Shown: positions 12,901-25,567 of the stretch, one piece after another | Layout of the letters: every line of letters starts with the position of its first letter | How positions within the stretch are numbered: position 1 is the stretch's first letter | Source of the DNA: Aporrectodea caliginosa | Lineage: Eukaryota; Annelida; Clitellata; Crassiclitellata; Lumbricidae | Assembly (NCBI GenBank): GCA_020284085.1 | Contig: JACEVL010006418.1 | Coordinates: forward strand, 1,128,501 to 1,192,500 | Reading direction: 5' to 3' | DNA length: 64,000 bases | The notes under the pieces: model-generated | What the model saw: the letters and a program-made list of their open reading frames with translations, nothing else | Databases searched by the model: none | What the model was told of the DNA's origin: nothing | Translations under genes and position numbers: made by a program

Positions 12901-15900
12901 TGCCTCCTCCCCGTCAGCACAGAGCGAGCGCCTGGGCTTCTTCTTCGCCTGGCTTATTAATAGTTATTAAGCAGTGCGCAGCTGCGCTGGCCGCCCTTCC
13001 GTCTGGACGGGGGCTGGGGGATGGGGGTGAAGAAGGAGGAGTTGAGGGAGGAGGAGGACAGCTATGTTATACACGTGCTTCGGCCTTAGCTGGGTACAAC
13101 GGTCCATCGATTTCTGTCTCTACGTAACCTTTCTTATCTCTTCATCGTCTCTGGCTGGATCTGCCCTCTTCCGTCCGTCCGTCTGTCCGTCCGTCCATCC
13201 CTCTCTCTGTCCGTTGGCCTACGTTCGCTGCTCCGCGTCTTTGTTGTGGGCCGGCCGTGTGCTTACACGTATGCGTCGCTGTGCCAGTAGGTGCGTCTCG
13301 CTGTGCCTTCGTTTCTTGCGGGCACTGGGTCTGCCTGACTGACTGGCTGGCAGGCGGCGGCGTCGTAGACTGTTGTTGGCTTATTCATAGATATGGGCGT
13401 GCGGGCGGCGGGTGGGCAGGCGGGCGGGCGTCCGTTGTGCTGTGGGGCTGTGCATGTTGCATGCCCGGCAGTGGCCACCCCCTCCCCCATTGGCGTAGCC
13501 GCCTGTGCCTGTTGTGGTTGGTCTGCTACCTACTAATGTCTGTCTGTGTCTGTGCAGTCGTCGCTGTTGTTTGCGTGTATTATATTATACGCAATGTTCG
13601 TTCGTCGTAGACCCTGAATGCAACCCAGTTTCTTAGGAATCCATATACGCACAAGTCTCGTCGTCGCCTCTGCCGCTGAGCTGAATAAGTGCAGAGTTTG
13701 CGGGTCTAACTGACCGACCGACTGCTCAGGTAAATCGTTCGTTAATCTACTTACAGATCTCGTCCAGACGACTTTGTGCTGTCGATCGCAGAGGTAAAAT
13801 ATGTCATTGTCTCTGGTTCGATAATGATCTACGGGGACATAGGGGTGGGCCAGGGAGCGAGGGACGGAGGGCAACCGCGTGCATGTCAAAGGGGTCGATC
13901 GGGCACCGTTCCTCGTTCGCGTTGACCTTCGAGTGACCAGAGATCGAGGACGACTGATTGGAGGTGTGGGGGAGGCGACGGTGGCCTTGACTTTGCCAAC
14001 CAGGGTTCGAATCCTGGTTAGTAGGTCAGTTTGGAGTTGACATTGCTGTCCAGAGCCAAGCTTAGTTGGATGACCATCATCTGAAAGACCGAGTGGCTCT
14101 TCATTCCCAAGACATGTAGTTGTATGTAGGGCGAGAATAAGTGGCCCCGTTGGACCAACCAATCCACCTCGTGTTGTGGTGTAAAGGAATGGCTGAATGG
14201 AGGAACAGGTGAGGTAGTGAATAGACCATAAGAGGTTCGCGTAGCAAGGGGTGTCACCTGCTGTGAGGGAGACACTGTACACCGACACGGAAGGTCTTTT
14301 GTGACCAAAGAAAGTCTATGATCAGCAGTTAGCAAAGCCTGCGAAAAGTTCTGGATATAATTTGAATATTAGTTGTTGCTGGATTCTGTGCCGTACAAAA
14401 CAGGTAAAGAACGTTTGACTCATTTAAACTCATAGTGGTAATCAATCATGTCTAGTCCGCATATGGATGGCATGGTTTGTGGCATATGAAGTTTTCCTAG
14501 GATATTTTACTACATGATACTAGATTTTAATCATGTAGAGTGCGGTGCTTTAGAAACTGTGGTTAATGAGAGACTTGGGTTTTGTCAGGTAATTAGCATA
14601 ATTAATGTTTTATTGATCAGCCTGGAGGAATGATAGGGGTGTGTAGGGCTGTGGTTTTTGAGATAGGAATAATAAAGGAATATACAGGATCCTGGTAAAA
14701 CTAGTAAATTGCTCTAAATACCTCACTGTCTAGAATAGGTATTAGCATTCTGACCATTTCCTCTGCTGGTCATCAAACATAACGTAGCCGACGGCCATTT
14801 AAGTTATGAATTCGGCCTCTAATTGCCTGACATGCTATTCGGAAAAAATACAAAGCACTGAGTGAACCAGCCAGGATATATGGGCCATGAACATGCTTAA
14901 GGGGTGTGCCTTGGTTACACTTGCATTGACTACATGCTAGACATGTTGAAATCGTGTGATCCCTTTATATGTGGGCGCTATAGAAGTGTCCTGGAGTAGT
15001 GGTTACGGCGTGATGAGTGCGACCTCTGTTAGTCACGTAAAGGACATAGAATCATGTAGTTTAGCTTGTCAATTGTTGGCTTGTCAGTTCGTCCGATAGG
15101 CTAATAAGAAAGGACAATAAAATCGGAAGATAGGCGGCCCATAGGTCGACCTACTTATAAAAACTGACTCATGTAGATGTAGGTATTCATGTACACCCTG
15201 CGTGATTGCCTATTTGCCCCGGGGGCTGTGGCCTGCCTTTTGTGTACCCTTGGGCTTTGGTCCTTGTTGCATGTATGTCTGAATTTCAATGCCTCACGAT
15301 TTGCATGGTCTGCTAGAGAGCATGCTTTGCTGCCAGTACAGACTTGTAATTATGCATGCTCAGCAGCGTTAACACTTCGTGGTAGGGTTGAGTAGATTTA
15401 TGGTCAGGTGGGTGGGTAAACAGATGGACTTTGGATGGATCAATAGATGGTTGGCGGATGGGAGGGTGGGTGGGTGGGTGCCTTGACCGACTGGCTGGGT
15501 GTGGAGATTGTTAAGCTCAGTGGATGCTTGGACTGGCGAAATGAATTGGGGTGGATGGATTGGATGAATGGTTGGATGGATTGGTGAGCGGATGTAGGGA
15601 ATGTTATTTGGTGAGTGGGTGGGTGGGTGGGTGGATGGGATGGGGATCCCTAGTGCTGCTGCTGCTGCTGCTGGTGGTGGTGTTCATGACCACGGTGGGT
15701 GATGGTCACTTGTGCAGTGGCTGCAAGATGTTGGCTGTGTGTGGATGTGCAGCAGAGGTGCATGTATTGACTGAGGCTGTGAGTGGCTGTGAGCAGATCA
15801 GTGCTCAGCACCAGCACTCGACCATCACCAGCTGCAACAGCAGAAGCAGTGGATGGAGACAGCTCTGCTGCTGCTGCTGCTGCTGCTGCTGTGTTTGTGT

Positions 15901-18900
15901 CTGTCTTGAATTGATTTGCTGCTTTACAGCCTCCTCCTCCTCCTCTGTCTTGTGACATTTGAACAAAGCAACTGGGTCCCTGGATGAATGACTGGGTGGG
16001 TGGATGGATGGATGGATGGTTAGATGGGTGATTGGATGGATGGGTGAGGGTTGGTGAGTGAATTGCATGGATGGATGGAATGGTGGTTGGATGGAGATAT
16101 TTGTGGATGGATGGGGTGGTGGTTGGATGGATTAATGGGTTTTGGATTGGTGAGTGGGTGGGTGGGTAGTAGATGGAGGAAAGGTGGATCGATAGCAATT
16201 GATTACATGAGTAGATGATTCAGATGAATTAATATATAGATATGATAATTTAAGAGAATAGGTTTGCTCATGTTTATAGAGTTATTTGAGTTTAAATACA
16301 ATGGCTTCTTTGTCCTTCAATCAATCTGTATTAATTTCTTTTGGACTGGAACCCATCAAGAAGCGATAGGCCTGAATGAGTGCCTACAGGTTTCATTGTC
16401 TTTGTTTCCTGTTCACTTATTACCCAGGTTCCATGTGATTAGCTTTCCATTTAATTAAGTTCTCGTAGCCTAAAATGGACATTACGTAGAATGGTTTGCA
16501 TAATTGCGGCGGACGTAGCGGTGTAGCTGAGTTCATCTGTTTCCATTGGATGCCTCCTCGTAATCATGCAGTGCTGATTCAGAGTCCTACAGGCTGGATT
16601 TTAAAATGACGGATTACCCCGCCTCCCAGCCTCTGCCCTTGCCTCTAGGCTTTTGTGCTCTCCTGTTGATGGCTGTGTACCAAGGATTGGCTGACTGGCC
16701 TATGTCTGTCCCCCTTCTCCCTCTGTCCCTGTCTGTCCCTCTTCGTCCTCTGTCTGTCCTTTTCCTTTTCCCTCTCACTCTATCCCTCTCAGTCTGTCTT
16801 CCCTTTGCCGGGCTGCTTCAGGGACTCCTCGGCTGGTGTTTTCTAGAGCCTAAGTATCCGGGTTTACCTGGATCAGCTTCTGCCTAATGGTCCATCCCTC
16901 CCCCTTGAGTCTTCGGTCTTGGCTGCTGCGGCCTTAGCTATGCAGCGGCTGAATCCAAGTTCCGTGTTTTGTAGGAGGGTGACCAGATTCTTGCCATTCT
17001 AATTCAGTTCTCATCCTTGTAGCAAATCTTGCGATCAGTCATAATTTATGTTGTCTCTTTTGGTAGCACATGCAGTCTGATAATTACACATGTGTTTTCC
17101 TTCGGAAATGTGATCAGTGATAATTTCATATGCGTTTTCCTTCGGAAATGCAATCGGTGGTAATTTCATATGTGTTTCCTTGGGAAATACAATCGGCGAT
17201 AATTTTGCATACATTTTAAAAGTAATAATTTAGCTTATCTTTATTCTTTAGCATATACAGTCATAAGTAAGTTAAGATGCTGGTGTGTTACCATTGAGAA
17301 AGTTAACTTAAGTAATGTTTAAAAAGTTTGTTTGAGACTCTGAGGCCTTTTTAGTTGTTCAGTATAAGCATAGACTTCTAAGTATAAGCCAGCCGAAGCA
17401 TGGGTATCTGGTTTCGTCCTCCTTGCATCTGGTTCTCCTTTCCTATTGATGTGAAGAGGGGGAGGGTGCCTCTGATTTGACAAAGTTTAGGTCAGGTTCA
17501 CAGAAACACATCATCTGACTCACTTAGCTACACACATAGGCACATACACACTTATCCGGCTTATATCTATATACACCGCTGACTACTATATTTATAGATA
17601 TATTTATAGATATATAATGATAGTGTACATAATGCTGTATAGATATATATATAAGTTCCATATCTATTAAATGTATACATAAAGATTGCATATATGGACA
17701 CACACCTTAGTGTACTAAGAGATAGATAGATATATATGGTTGTGTACCATAACACTTTAATTTTATATATATATATATATACTGATTATATGTAGTGTAT
17801 GCATAATGAATAAGCATTAAACTGTTTGCCTGTAGGCTTGTAGATTCTTGTCTGTTGAAAGAGGCAGTCCATATATAGGGATTGAATCTTTCAAGTACAC
17901 AGGTATCACTATATGAATACACAAACACACATGTGCATATGTATATATATATATGTATATATATATGTATATATATGTATATATATATATACATATAGGA
18001 GCATGTTTATAGGTGTATATAATGCTTGTATATTATAATGCCTGTTTAACTGGCCCATTGTGCTGCTGTGTTGCAAGATGCGTGGTGTGTGTGAGGTGTT
18101 TGTAGATGTTTATATGTGATTATAATATTTGTTATATATATATATATGTATATATTTATATTGTTGAATATATATATATATGTTTGTATCAGTCACTTAG
18201 TTTATAAGTGCTGGTTATCTGTCTGGATATACATCAAAGTCTGATGATAATAAAATTGTGTAATGACTTGACTGGCTGTACGTGTGTATTTGGGGCAGAT
18301 ACTAACTAGGCTGTGATAGTATTTAAATGCTGTGAATATAGGCCATATGATTTGCTGGTGGAGGTTTACTGCTACTGCTATATGTGTCTAGTAAATTCTG
18401 TAGTAGCAGGCATGTACTGTGTATAGATAATTGAGGGTATAGGTCCAAGATAAGCCTCATTGTTCAGCTGCAATTGACCTGTCAGCCAGCCCACTGCATT
18501 TGCCTGTGTGTCAAAAGTGAGGTGGCCTTGTTGGGGGGGGGGGTAGTGCAGTCTAGTTTACTTCAGTACAGTAACTGGGCCTGCCATGGCCTGCTCAACT
18601 GCAGGGGGTGCACCATAGTAGTAGTTATAAGGGGGTGGGGATTAGCATGCTGGACTGTGAGTTGAGAGGTCTTGGGGTCAGATTCTCCTGAGGGCAGAAA
18701 TTTGTTCCAGATTCGGCCCCACTTGCACCACATGCCCAACTCTGCTGTGAGTATAGTGGCCTATATATATATATATATGTCAGTGGAAGATCAGGCTGCC
18801 TCTGCTCCTACTCTGGCAGTGCCAGTTCCAAGCCTGGAGAAAGGAGGAGGGCAATGCTAATCATCATTGTTAATACATCAGGTTGCAAGATAGAAGGTTG

Positions 18901-21900
18901 GCCACCCACACTCATTTTTGCTGAGGTTAAGAAAATACTCCTTCTCCTGGTCCTCCTTCTCCTGGTCCTCATCCTCGTCCTCTTCATCCTCCTTCTCCTC
19001 CTCCTCCTCCTCCTCCTCCTGGTCCTCCTTCTCCTGGTCCTCATCCTCTTCCTCTTCATCCTCCTCCTGGTCCTCCTTCTACTGGTTCTCCTCCTCTTCC
19101 TCCTTCGCCTTCTCCTCCTGCTCCTCGTCCTCTTTCTTCTCATCCTCCTTCTCCTCTTCCTCCTCTTTGCCCTACCCTTGTTGTGGCTGCCCTACCTAAA
19201 TTTTCATGGTAGCAGACAATATGTAGAAGACATGGCACTGGCTCCCAGCTGAGGAGGGCAGCATTACATTGAAGGTCTTCCACCGCGGGCGAGTCCTAGT
19301 AGTCACGAAGCCCCACTAGACATCAGTTAGCACTGTATTACTGTCGTAAGTCAACTCTGTGGAGAGTGTGTGGTCCGAAGCCCTCAGGACATGCGAGTTC
19401 CATGGTCTTCTAAATCATCTTGTGTATTCTGTGCTTTCCTCTGTGCTGAATGGTTGTTTTTGGCACAATTTTCAGCCAGAAATCCTCCAAGGTTTCCCTA
19501 GAAACATCTCAAACGCCATTTTTCAGCTCATCTCAGATCTTAGCATTTTAAACGTTAGATAGCCAAAAAAATTCAGCACTTCTGGGCATTCTAAAAAGGA
19601 TGATGAGACACACATTTACCTGTGCATTTATGTGTATATATATCTGTGTGTATGTTTGCATTATGTATGTATCACAATACTTAATATAGCATCCTTTAAA
19701 TAATTCACAAAAATGATCTGAGGTTGGCAGAAAACTAAATTCTGGTTAGACTCAAACAGGATATAATGTAATATTTAGGAGACTGTTCCAAGAAGAAGGC
19801 CCAATACAGGAGAAAGCACAGTGGGTGCAAGTTGAATGCAGGAACACAGGGTGCTGCTTGTCCCGTGGGCAGCAGAGTGCAACTGCGATTGATTTGGCAA
19901 TTCCCTTATGTATATCAGGGTAGCTCGAAGAAGAGATGCACCCCAACAGAATGATTCTGAATACTTGCAGTATGTTCTTAAGTCCTTCAATACAATACAA
20001 TACAATTCATGTACAGTTGTTCTGCACCATCAATGTTCTGTCATGTGTGCTCTTCTGAGCTTTGGAAGGAGGGCAATATCAATTACAATTGTATTGTATT
20101 GTATTAATACAGTTGTGTTAGAACTGCCACAGACAGCTCTAGAAACATTCTCACCTTATCTTAGTTGCTTCTAGGGTTGCCACCCGTCCCGACTTTGTCG
20201 TGACAGTCCCGATTTCGGGGTAAATGTCCCGAGTCCCGACTTGACCTAGTCGGGACAGGCAAATGTCCCGACTTTCAGATGTTTGACCGAAAAACCTGGT
20301 GGGGACAGCGAAATGTCCCGACTTTTAGATTTTTGACCCCCCAAAAAGGTTGTCTCGCATCCCAATTTGGAGGAATTCGTACAAATAAGGTCTTCAGCAA
20401 TCTGTACAAGTTCAACAGGAATTTCGTGTGAAAAAGCAAAAAAAAAAAAAAAAGGTCATCAGAAATTTCTTGGGAAGCGATCAAGGTTTTTTGGTGTCTA
20501 TTAAGCGGTCGTCTATGTTTTTCCCAAAATGTCCCGACTTCCTAGTTCCGAAAGGTGGCAACCCTAGTTGCTTCATATTCGAAGTATTTAAAGCCAGATT
20601 TCTGTGCCTTTGCGAGATTTTTAAAGGCTCTATATAAATGTTCAGATACACTCATGTGTACACTTAATGTATCTGTAATTGGATATATCTAAATTTAGCG
20701 TAGTATGTGTTTCTAAGTTCAGAATCATAGCTAACTGTTAGTGATGTTCTTCTGTTGTAGTTATAAGTTCAATACTGCGTGGTGAAGATTCCGGAATTAG
20801 GCCGAGTCGAACACGAAGATGCAACCGAGTACGATATAACTCGACATCGTCTGGTCCCACTGGTGCACTTGTAAGCAGTGAATCTAGCAATAGGTTGTCT
20901 TCCTAACGTTTCACAGGTCTTAACATAGAGCACTACCAGTAGGTAAACAGATGCGTTGGCTTTTGAGTTTGTGCTACATTCAAGTTCGGTAGATTTTGAT
21001 TGTTGTTATCGTGGGTCTAATAAACACTTCAGAGTAACTTGTTATCCAGCAACGAAGTTTCTCAGACACAATACTTGAGGTTAACCAATGTCTAATGTAC
21101 GGTTTTTTAAAATGGTGCAGAACAGTTATAGGCTCACGTGCATTCCATGCCTCTGCCCCCACCCCTTGCCAAGGAATGTAATCAACTGTCACTCTCTCTT
21201 TGTAGCTTAAATACTCCCTTCATTCAAAAAGCAGCTCAAAATTCAACTATTTCTTCATGGCTTTCAAGCACTTGGATATCTAACTGCATCTTCTGACGTC
21301 AGACTATCCGTGCCTCAGATTCACATTTCGGTGTGACTGTGAGCACATTACAAATTTTAATAATAATAATAATAATAATAATAATGTTTGATGGCTTAGG
21401 TGTGAAAATCAATTCACTTGGGAAATTTTAAGGTTTTAGGTTTTTAAGTGATATTTCATGTGAATTTCTTTCTAGTATACTTATGCATCTGCACATTGGT
21501 TGGTGTTTTGTGGTTATGTTAGGCCATGATATCACACGAATTTCATGCAAATTTGGCAATAAAATAACATCTCAAATTGCATCAATGTATTAATAGGTAC
21601 ACAAGGCAAGGCTATTTTGACATGACATTAGATTGCAACAGTGATATTTCTCTTACCTTGACCATTTTTTACTTTCAGGACTCTCCGTGTAAAGCCAACA
21701 AGAAAAAGAGTTACCTGAAAGATGGTGCCGCTGGCTCTCTGAATTGCAAAAGTGTAGGAAAAGTTGGTGTCGTGAAAGACGACTTGAGGAAGTCCTCATG
21801 CTTTCCAGACAATACAGGTAGAGGAACAAAGGACTGAATTTTATCTGCTGACCATATCAGTTGATGCTTATTTCTATTTGAGTTCATCTAGGTAATACAG

Positions 21901-24900
21901 TGAGACGAAGAGCAGATCAGTAGCTAGCCCCAAGATGCAACCATGAGAGTAAAGTGTTAGCAACTTCACTTTTCTTAGCTTCTGCTATTGAGGGTGGTAG
22001 CCAGTCTCTTCTCTGCTGCCTGTTCTTCCCATGCATCTGGAGCAGAACCCCCTCTCTGGGTTGATAATCCTGCATGCTAACGACTTCTCTGACACACCGT
22101 TTAAGTCCAGTGGTGAAGTGCACCCCCCACCACTTGGCTACTGTGGGTTTATGAGGAAATGTATTTGGCTGAAACTCCATCTGCATCTCATTGACTTGAG
22201 TGGGACACACTGCCTAAAGGGGATGAATTTTAAGTATAATCAGATTATTCCTTTGTGATTTAGTGACTTGCTTCTAATTTATACTTGGTGGCATGATTTC
22301 TCACTGAAAATAGTTCTATTGGAGTTTGAGTTTGATCGTATTGAGTTTGATCCCATAGAGTTTGATTCAACCGAGTTTGATACCAGGAATATTGTGCAGT
22401 TCAATGAGGTTTTTTTTACCAGAATTTCGTGAAAGACAACTTCAGGAAGTCCTCTTGCTTTTGAGACAATACAGGTTGAGGAACAAAGCACTGAATTTTA
22501 TCTGGTGACCATGTCAGTTGATGTTAATTTCCATTTGAGTTCATCCAGGTAATACTAAATTTTGGTTATGGGCAAGAATTTGCTTTCCATGTGAGAGTCT
22601 CGTAGGACATAATACATAGTATTTTTGCAGTTTCAAACCTGAAAGCTATTGTTTTACAACTATGTTCACATTTTCTTGTTATGTGCAGCTACCAGGATTT
22701 CAAAGAGTAATCATCAGGCAGCTATATGCAGAAAAGAGAAGCCACTGGACAGTAGCACACCACCGTCTTTACCAGACTCGCCAGTATCACCTAAAATATC
22801 GAAGGCCTCAGATATCAGCAGCCGAAACAGTGATAGCAGCTCATCACCTAAGAAGAAGCGGAAGAAGTGCAAGAGTGACTTAAGTCCAGATGAAACTTTG
22901 TTCAGCGAGTCTTGCAAAGCATCTGTTGTTGACGATCTGGACAGCAGCGATAAATTGCCTGCCGTAGACAACGCAAGCCCATCTAAACTCACTTCTCCGT
23001 CTCCGTCTTCGTCGTCACATTCGGAATCGGAAACTGTGTCGATTTACAAATCACAAATAGTTCGTTCAAACAGTCTTCGAATTAACATCTCAAAATCTCC
23101 GTCAAAAACAGTTGCGCAGGAAACTAGTAAAGCAACACGGAATGAGACGACAGACGCTGGAACTTTAACGAAGGAAAGCGATCCTCAAGAACCAGTCGAT
23201 GTTTGTGGTTTGCCCGATTTGAGCGACAACATGCCAAAACTGAAAACCGCTGCTATGAGTACGGAACATCACAAGTCGTCTGAAGCTCAGGGAGCGGACG
23301 AGAGGCGAGAATTTCTCAAATCTGTTGGCGCGATTAATTCAGCAATGGCGTTAGCACAGCAGCCAAAGACTGTTGCGAATCACTCACCGTCTGTCCCCTC
23401 TGGTTATCCGAGTTTAACGGCAAAAACTCCAGAAGTCCGAAAACATTTATTGTCTGGGATAAAAGCTACAGAGTCTGGAGAACTGAACTTTTCTGGTCTG
23501 AACCTGAATCAGTCCGTCACGGACCAGATAACGCAGAGATCAAGAGAAAAGCTGAACAAGTCTATGGCTGTAAAGACTGTTTCAAACTCTATTCTAAATT
23601 CTGCTGCCGAAGTTAAATCCGAGTCTCCAGCTGCCAGAGAATTCCACGAACTCAGTAAACGAGGTAGTCCTAACTTCAGCGTTGGCTTAGATATGACTGC
23701 TAATCAAACTACCAACAGCAGTACTCTCTTGCAGCAGAGAAACTCCAAGATTTCAAACAATCTAGGTCACCACAACGAGTCCAATCCATCGTTTGCAAAT
23801 TCGAAGCACTTTAAGACTTCTACCGCGAACGTCGTGCATCCTGCAAACGAAATGCCGTCGAGGTCTGTTGGGGCCGAGACCAAACCTCCTTCTACGCAGT
23901 CTAACGTCTCAAACCCCAACTTAGCGTCAGTAGTTGAAACGATGGCAAGACAGAATCTTGCCGTGAATGCTTTTCCATGCAGGTTTCCGTTGCTGAACCA
24001 GGCAGCCGCTGCTGCAGCACATCAGTTGTCCAGAGTAACACCTTCCACGGTTAACCAGCCAATTCCCATTAATTCTTTCTTCCTTCTCCAAGCTGAGCAG
24101 CGCCTTCTCATGGAAAAGCTGCTGCAAACAACATCCACTACATCTTCGGGCTCTGGGGCAATCCTGGCTGCGTGCCCCCCTTACCTGGCCAATATAATTT
24201 CCAGACCAGAGCTTCTTTGGCTGCAGTACCACGAAATTCAACGCGAGGTATTACGTCAACAACAGCAACAGCAGCAGCAGCTGTCAAACCACGCATCAGA
24301 GGTGGAGAACAGTGAAAGTAAATCGGTCGAAGCCAACAATTGCAAGGTTGCCAGTGATAGCAGTTTGACCTGTCCAGAAAACATTAAAAAAGAAATTCCT
24401 TTGTCCAGTTCAGCTCAGCCAAAGAAAAATGTTGACAGGTAAGAGGGAAAAAGTTTGGATTTGTTTCATGCTCGTATTTTACATTTCTAGTTGTATGTAC
24501 CATAGTTGAGCTGTCTAGAGGTGTTTGAGTCTGAGTCATTCAGCTCTCGAGTCAGAGTTTGAGTGGAGTCGCTAAAAATCGAGTATGGGTCCATCAACAT
24601 CACAACACGATGAGACATGCAATTAAAAGCAATTCAAACTATAAACATAATATTAACGCAGGAAGAAATGTCACTAGTTTGTCTATAGTAGTGTTTTGTC
24701 TGTATAGTTTATATGGATTGCAAAAACATAAACTTGAACATACCAGGAGTAGTTTTGTTTGAAAGTCTGGCACAGTTAGGACAAAAACAAATTCCCCAAC
24801 TGCTAAACACACTTTCAAGAGACAACATTTTGGTCAGTAATTGCAGTCTTGGCAGTGTAGTTGTATATTGTATGCAGAAGTCCAATCAGGGCAGTTAAAT

Positions 24901-25499
24901 TTAACTGTTGCACAACTCTGGCTATTTCAATAAATTCTTTAACTGAATTGTGTAGATTTCGAAAGGAGGTAATTTGATCATAATTATCAGATAACTGCCT
25001 CTTCCGACCAGCAGGAGCTTCATAGTTTGTATGGTAGTAATGGCTGGAGGCATTGAGTTTTGTTAAATTCCATCAATGTGAAAAGCACGTGGAAATATTT
25101 TCACAAACATGAAGATGAATATCGGGCTATTAGTGTAATCTACCTGCAGTTACAGTAAAATTATGTAGAATTAAATTTCATGTGAATAACAGTTACTTAG
25201 CAAACGAATTGTCTGTGCATACAAAATGGCTCACTGTCCACGACATTATCTCTGTATTATGCGTCACTATCTAATAGCACAGGATCATTTGATGGTGCTG
25301 AGCAATTCTGCATGAAGGACTTGAGGTCTCCACATGGTAGCCGTATCAGCGGAAGCTAGAGTACATATATGCACACAAACGCACACATATATATATACGC
25401 ACACATGCACACCCATATATACGCACACATGCACACACACACATATATATATACACATGCACACACACACACATATATATATATATACGCACACATTCT

Positions 25500-25531
<32 letters not shown>

Positions 25532-25536
25532 CACAT

Positions 25537-25567
<31 letters not shown>

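Larger units (their letters stand above)
6198..20760 (+). other. KDM3 14.5-kb intron 2, repeat-rich
   Basis: Contains, in order: SINE fragments near 6391-6600, 8713-8805 and 9088-9190; a dispersed LINE-type tail (9611-9690); a CA repeat (9868-9960); another tail (10396-10500); a 14-bp tandem array (12081-12141); a GC-rich block (12490-13480); a tRNA-like SINE (about 13965-14180); a TGGA minisatellite (15400-16190); TA-rich microsatellites (17570-18190); a SINE (18635-18770); a polypyrimidine tract (18936-19180); a SINE tail (20000-20106); and a hAT-like MITE (20172-20566). 6600-8700 and 10700-12000 show no recognisable features. Confidence 0.6.

Noticed and set aside
14000..14017. Possible tRNA gene from a perfect T-arm
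   Set aside because: No acceptor stem, D-arm or anticodon arm in register upstream; sequence continues as a repeat-like body.
13533..14288. 251-codon open frame on the minus strand
   Set aside because: No recognisable domain. It runs through a tRNA-like SINE (T-arm at 14000-14017) and a GC-rich area where stops are scarce.
15650..16198. 182-codon minus-strand frame with His/Pro/Gln runs
   Set aside because: Encoded by the TGGA minisatellite and CTG runs; no domain.
18808..19252. Leu-, Ser- and Arg-rich open frames
   Set aside because: Translations of a polypyrimidine tract in several frames on both strands.
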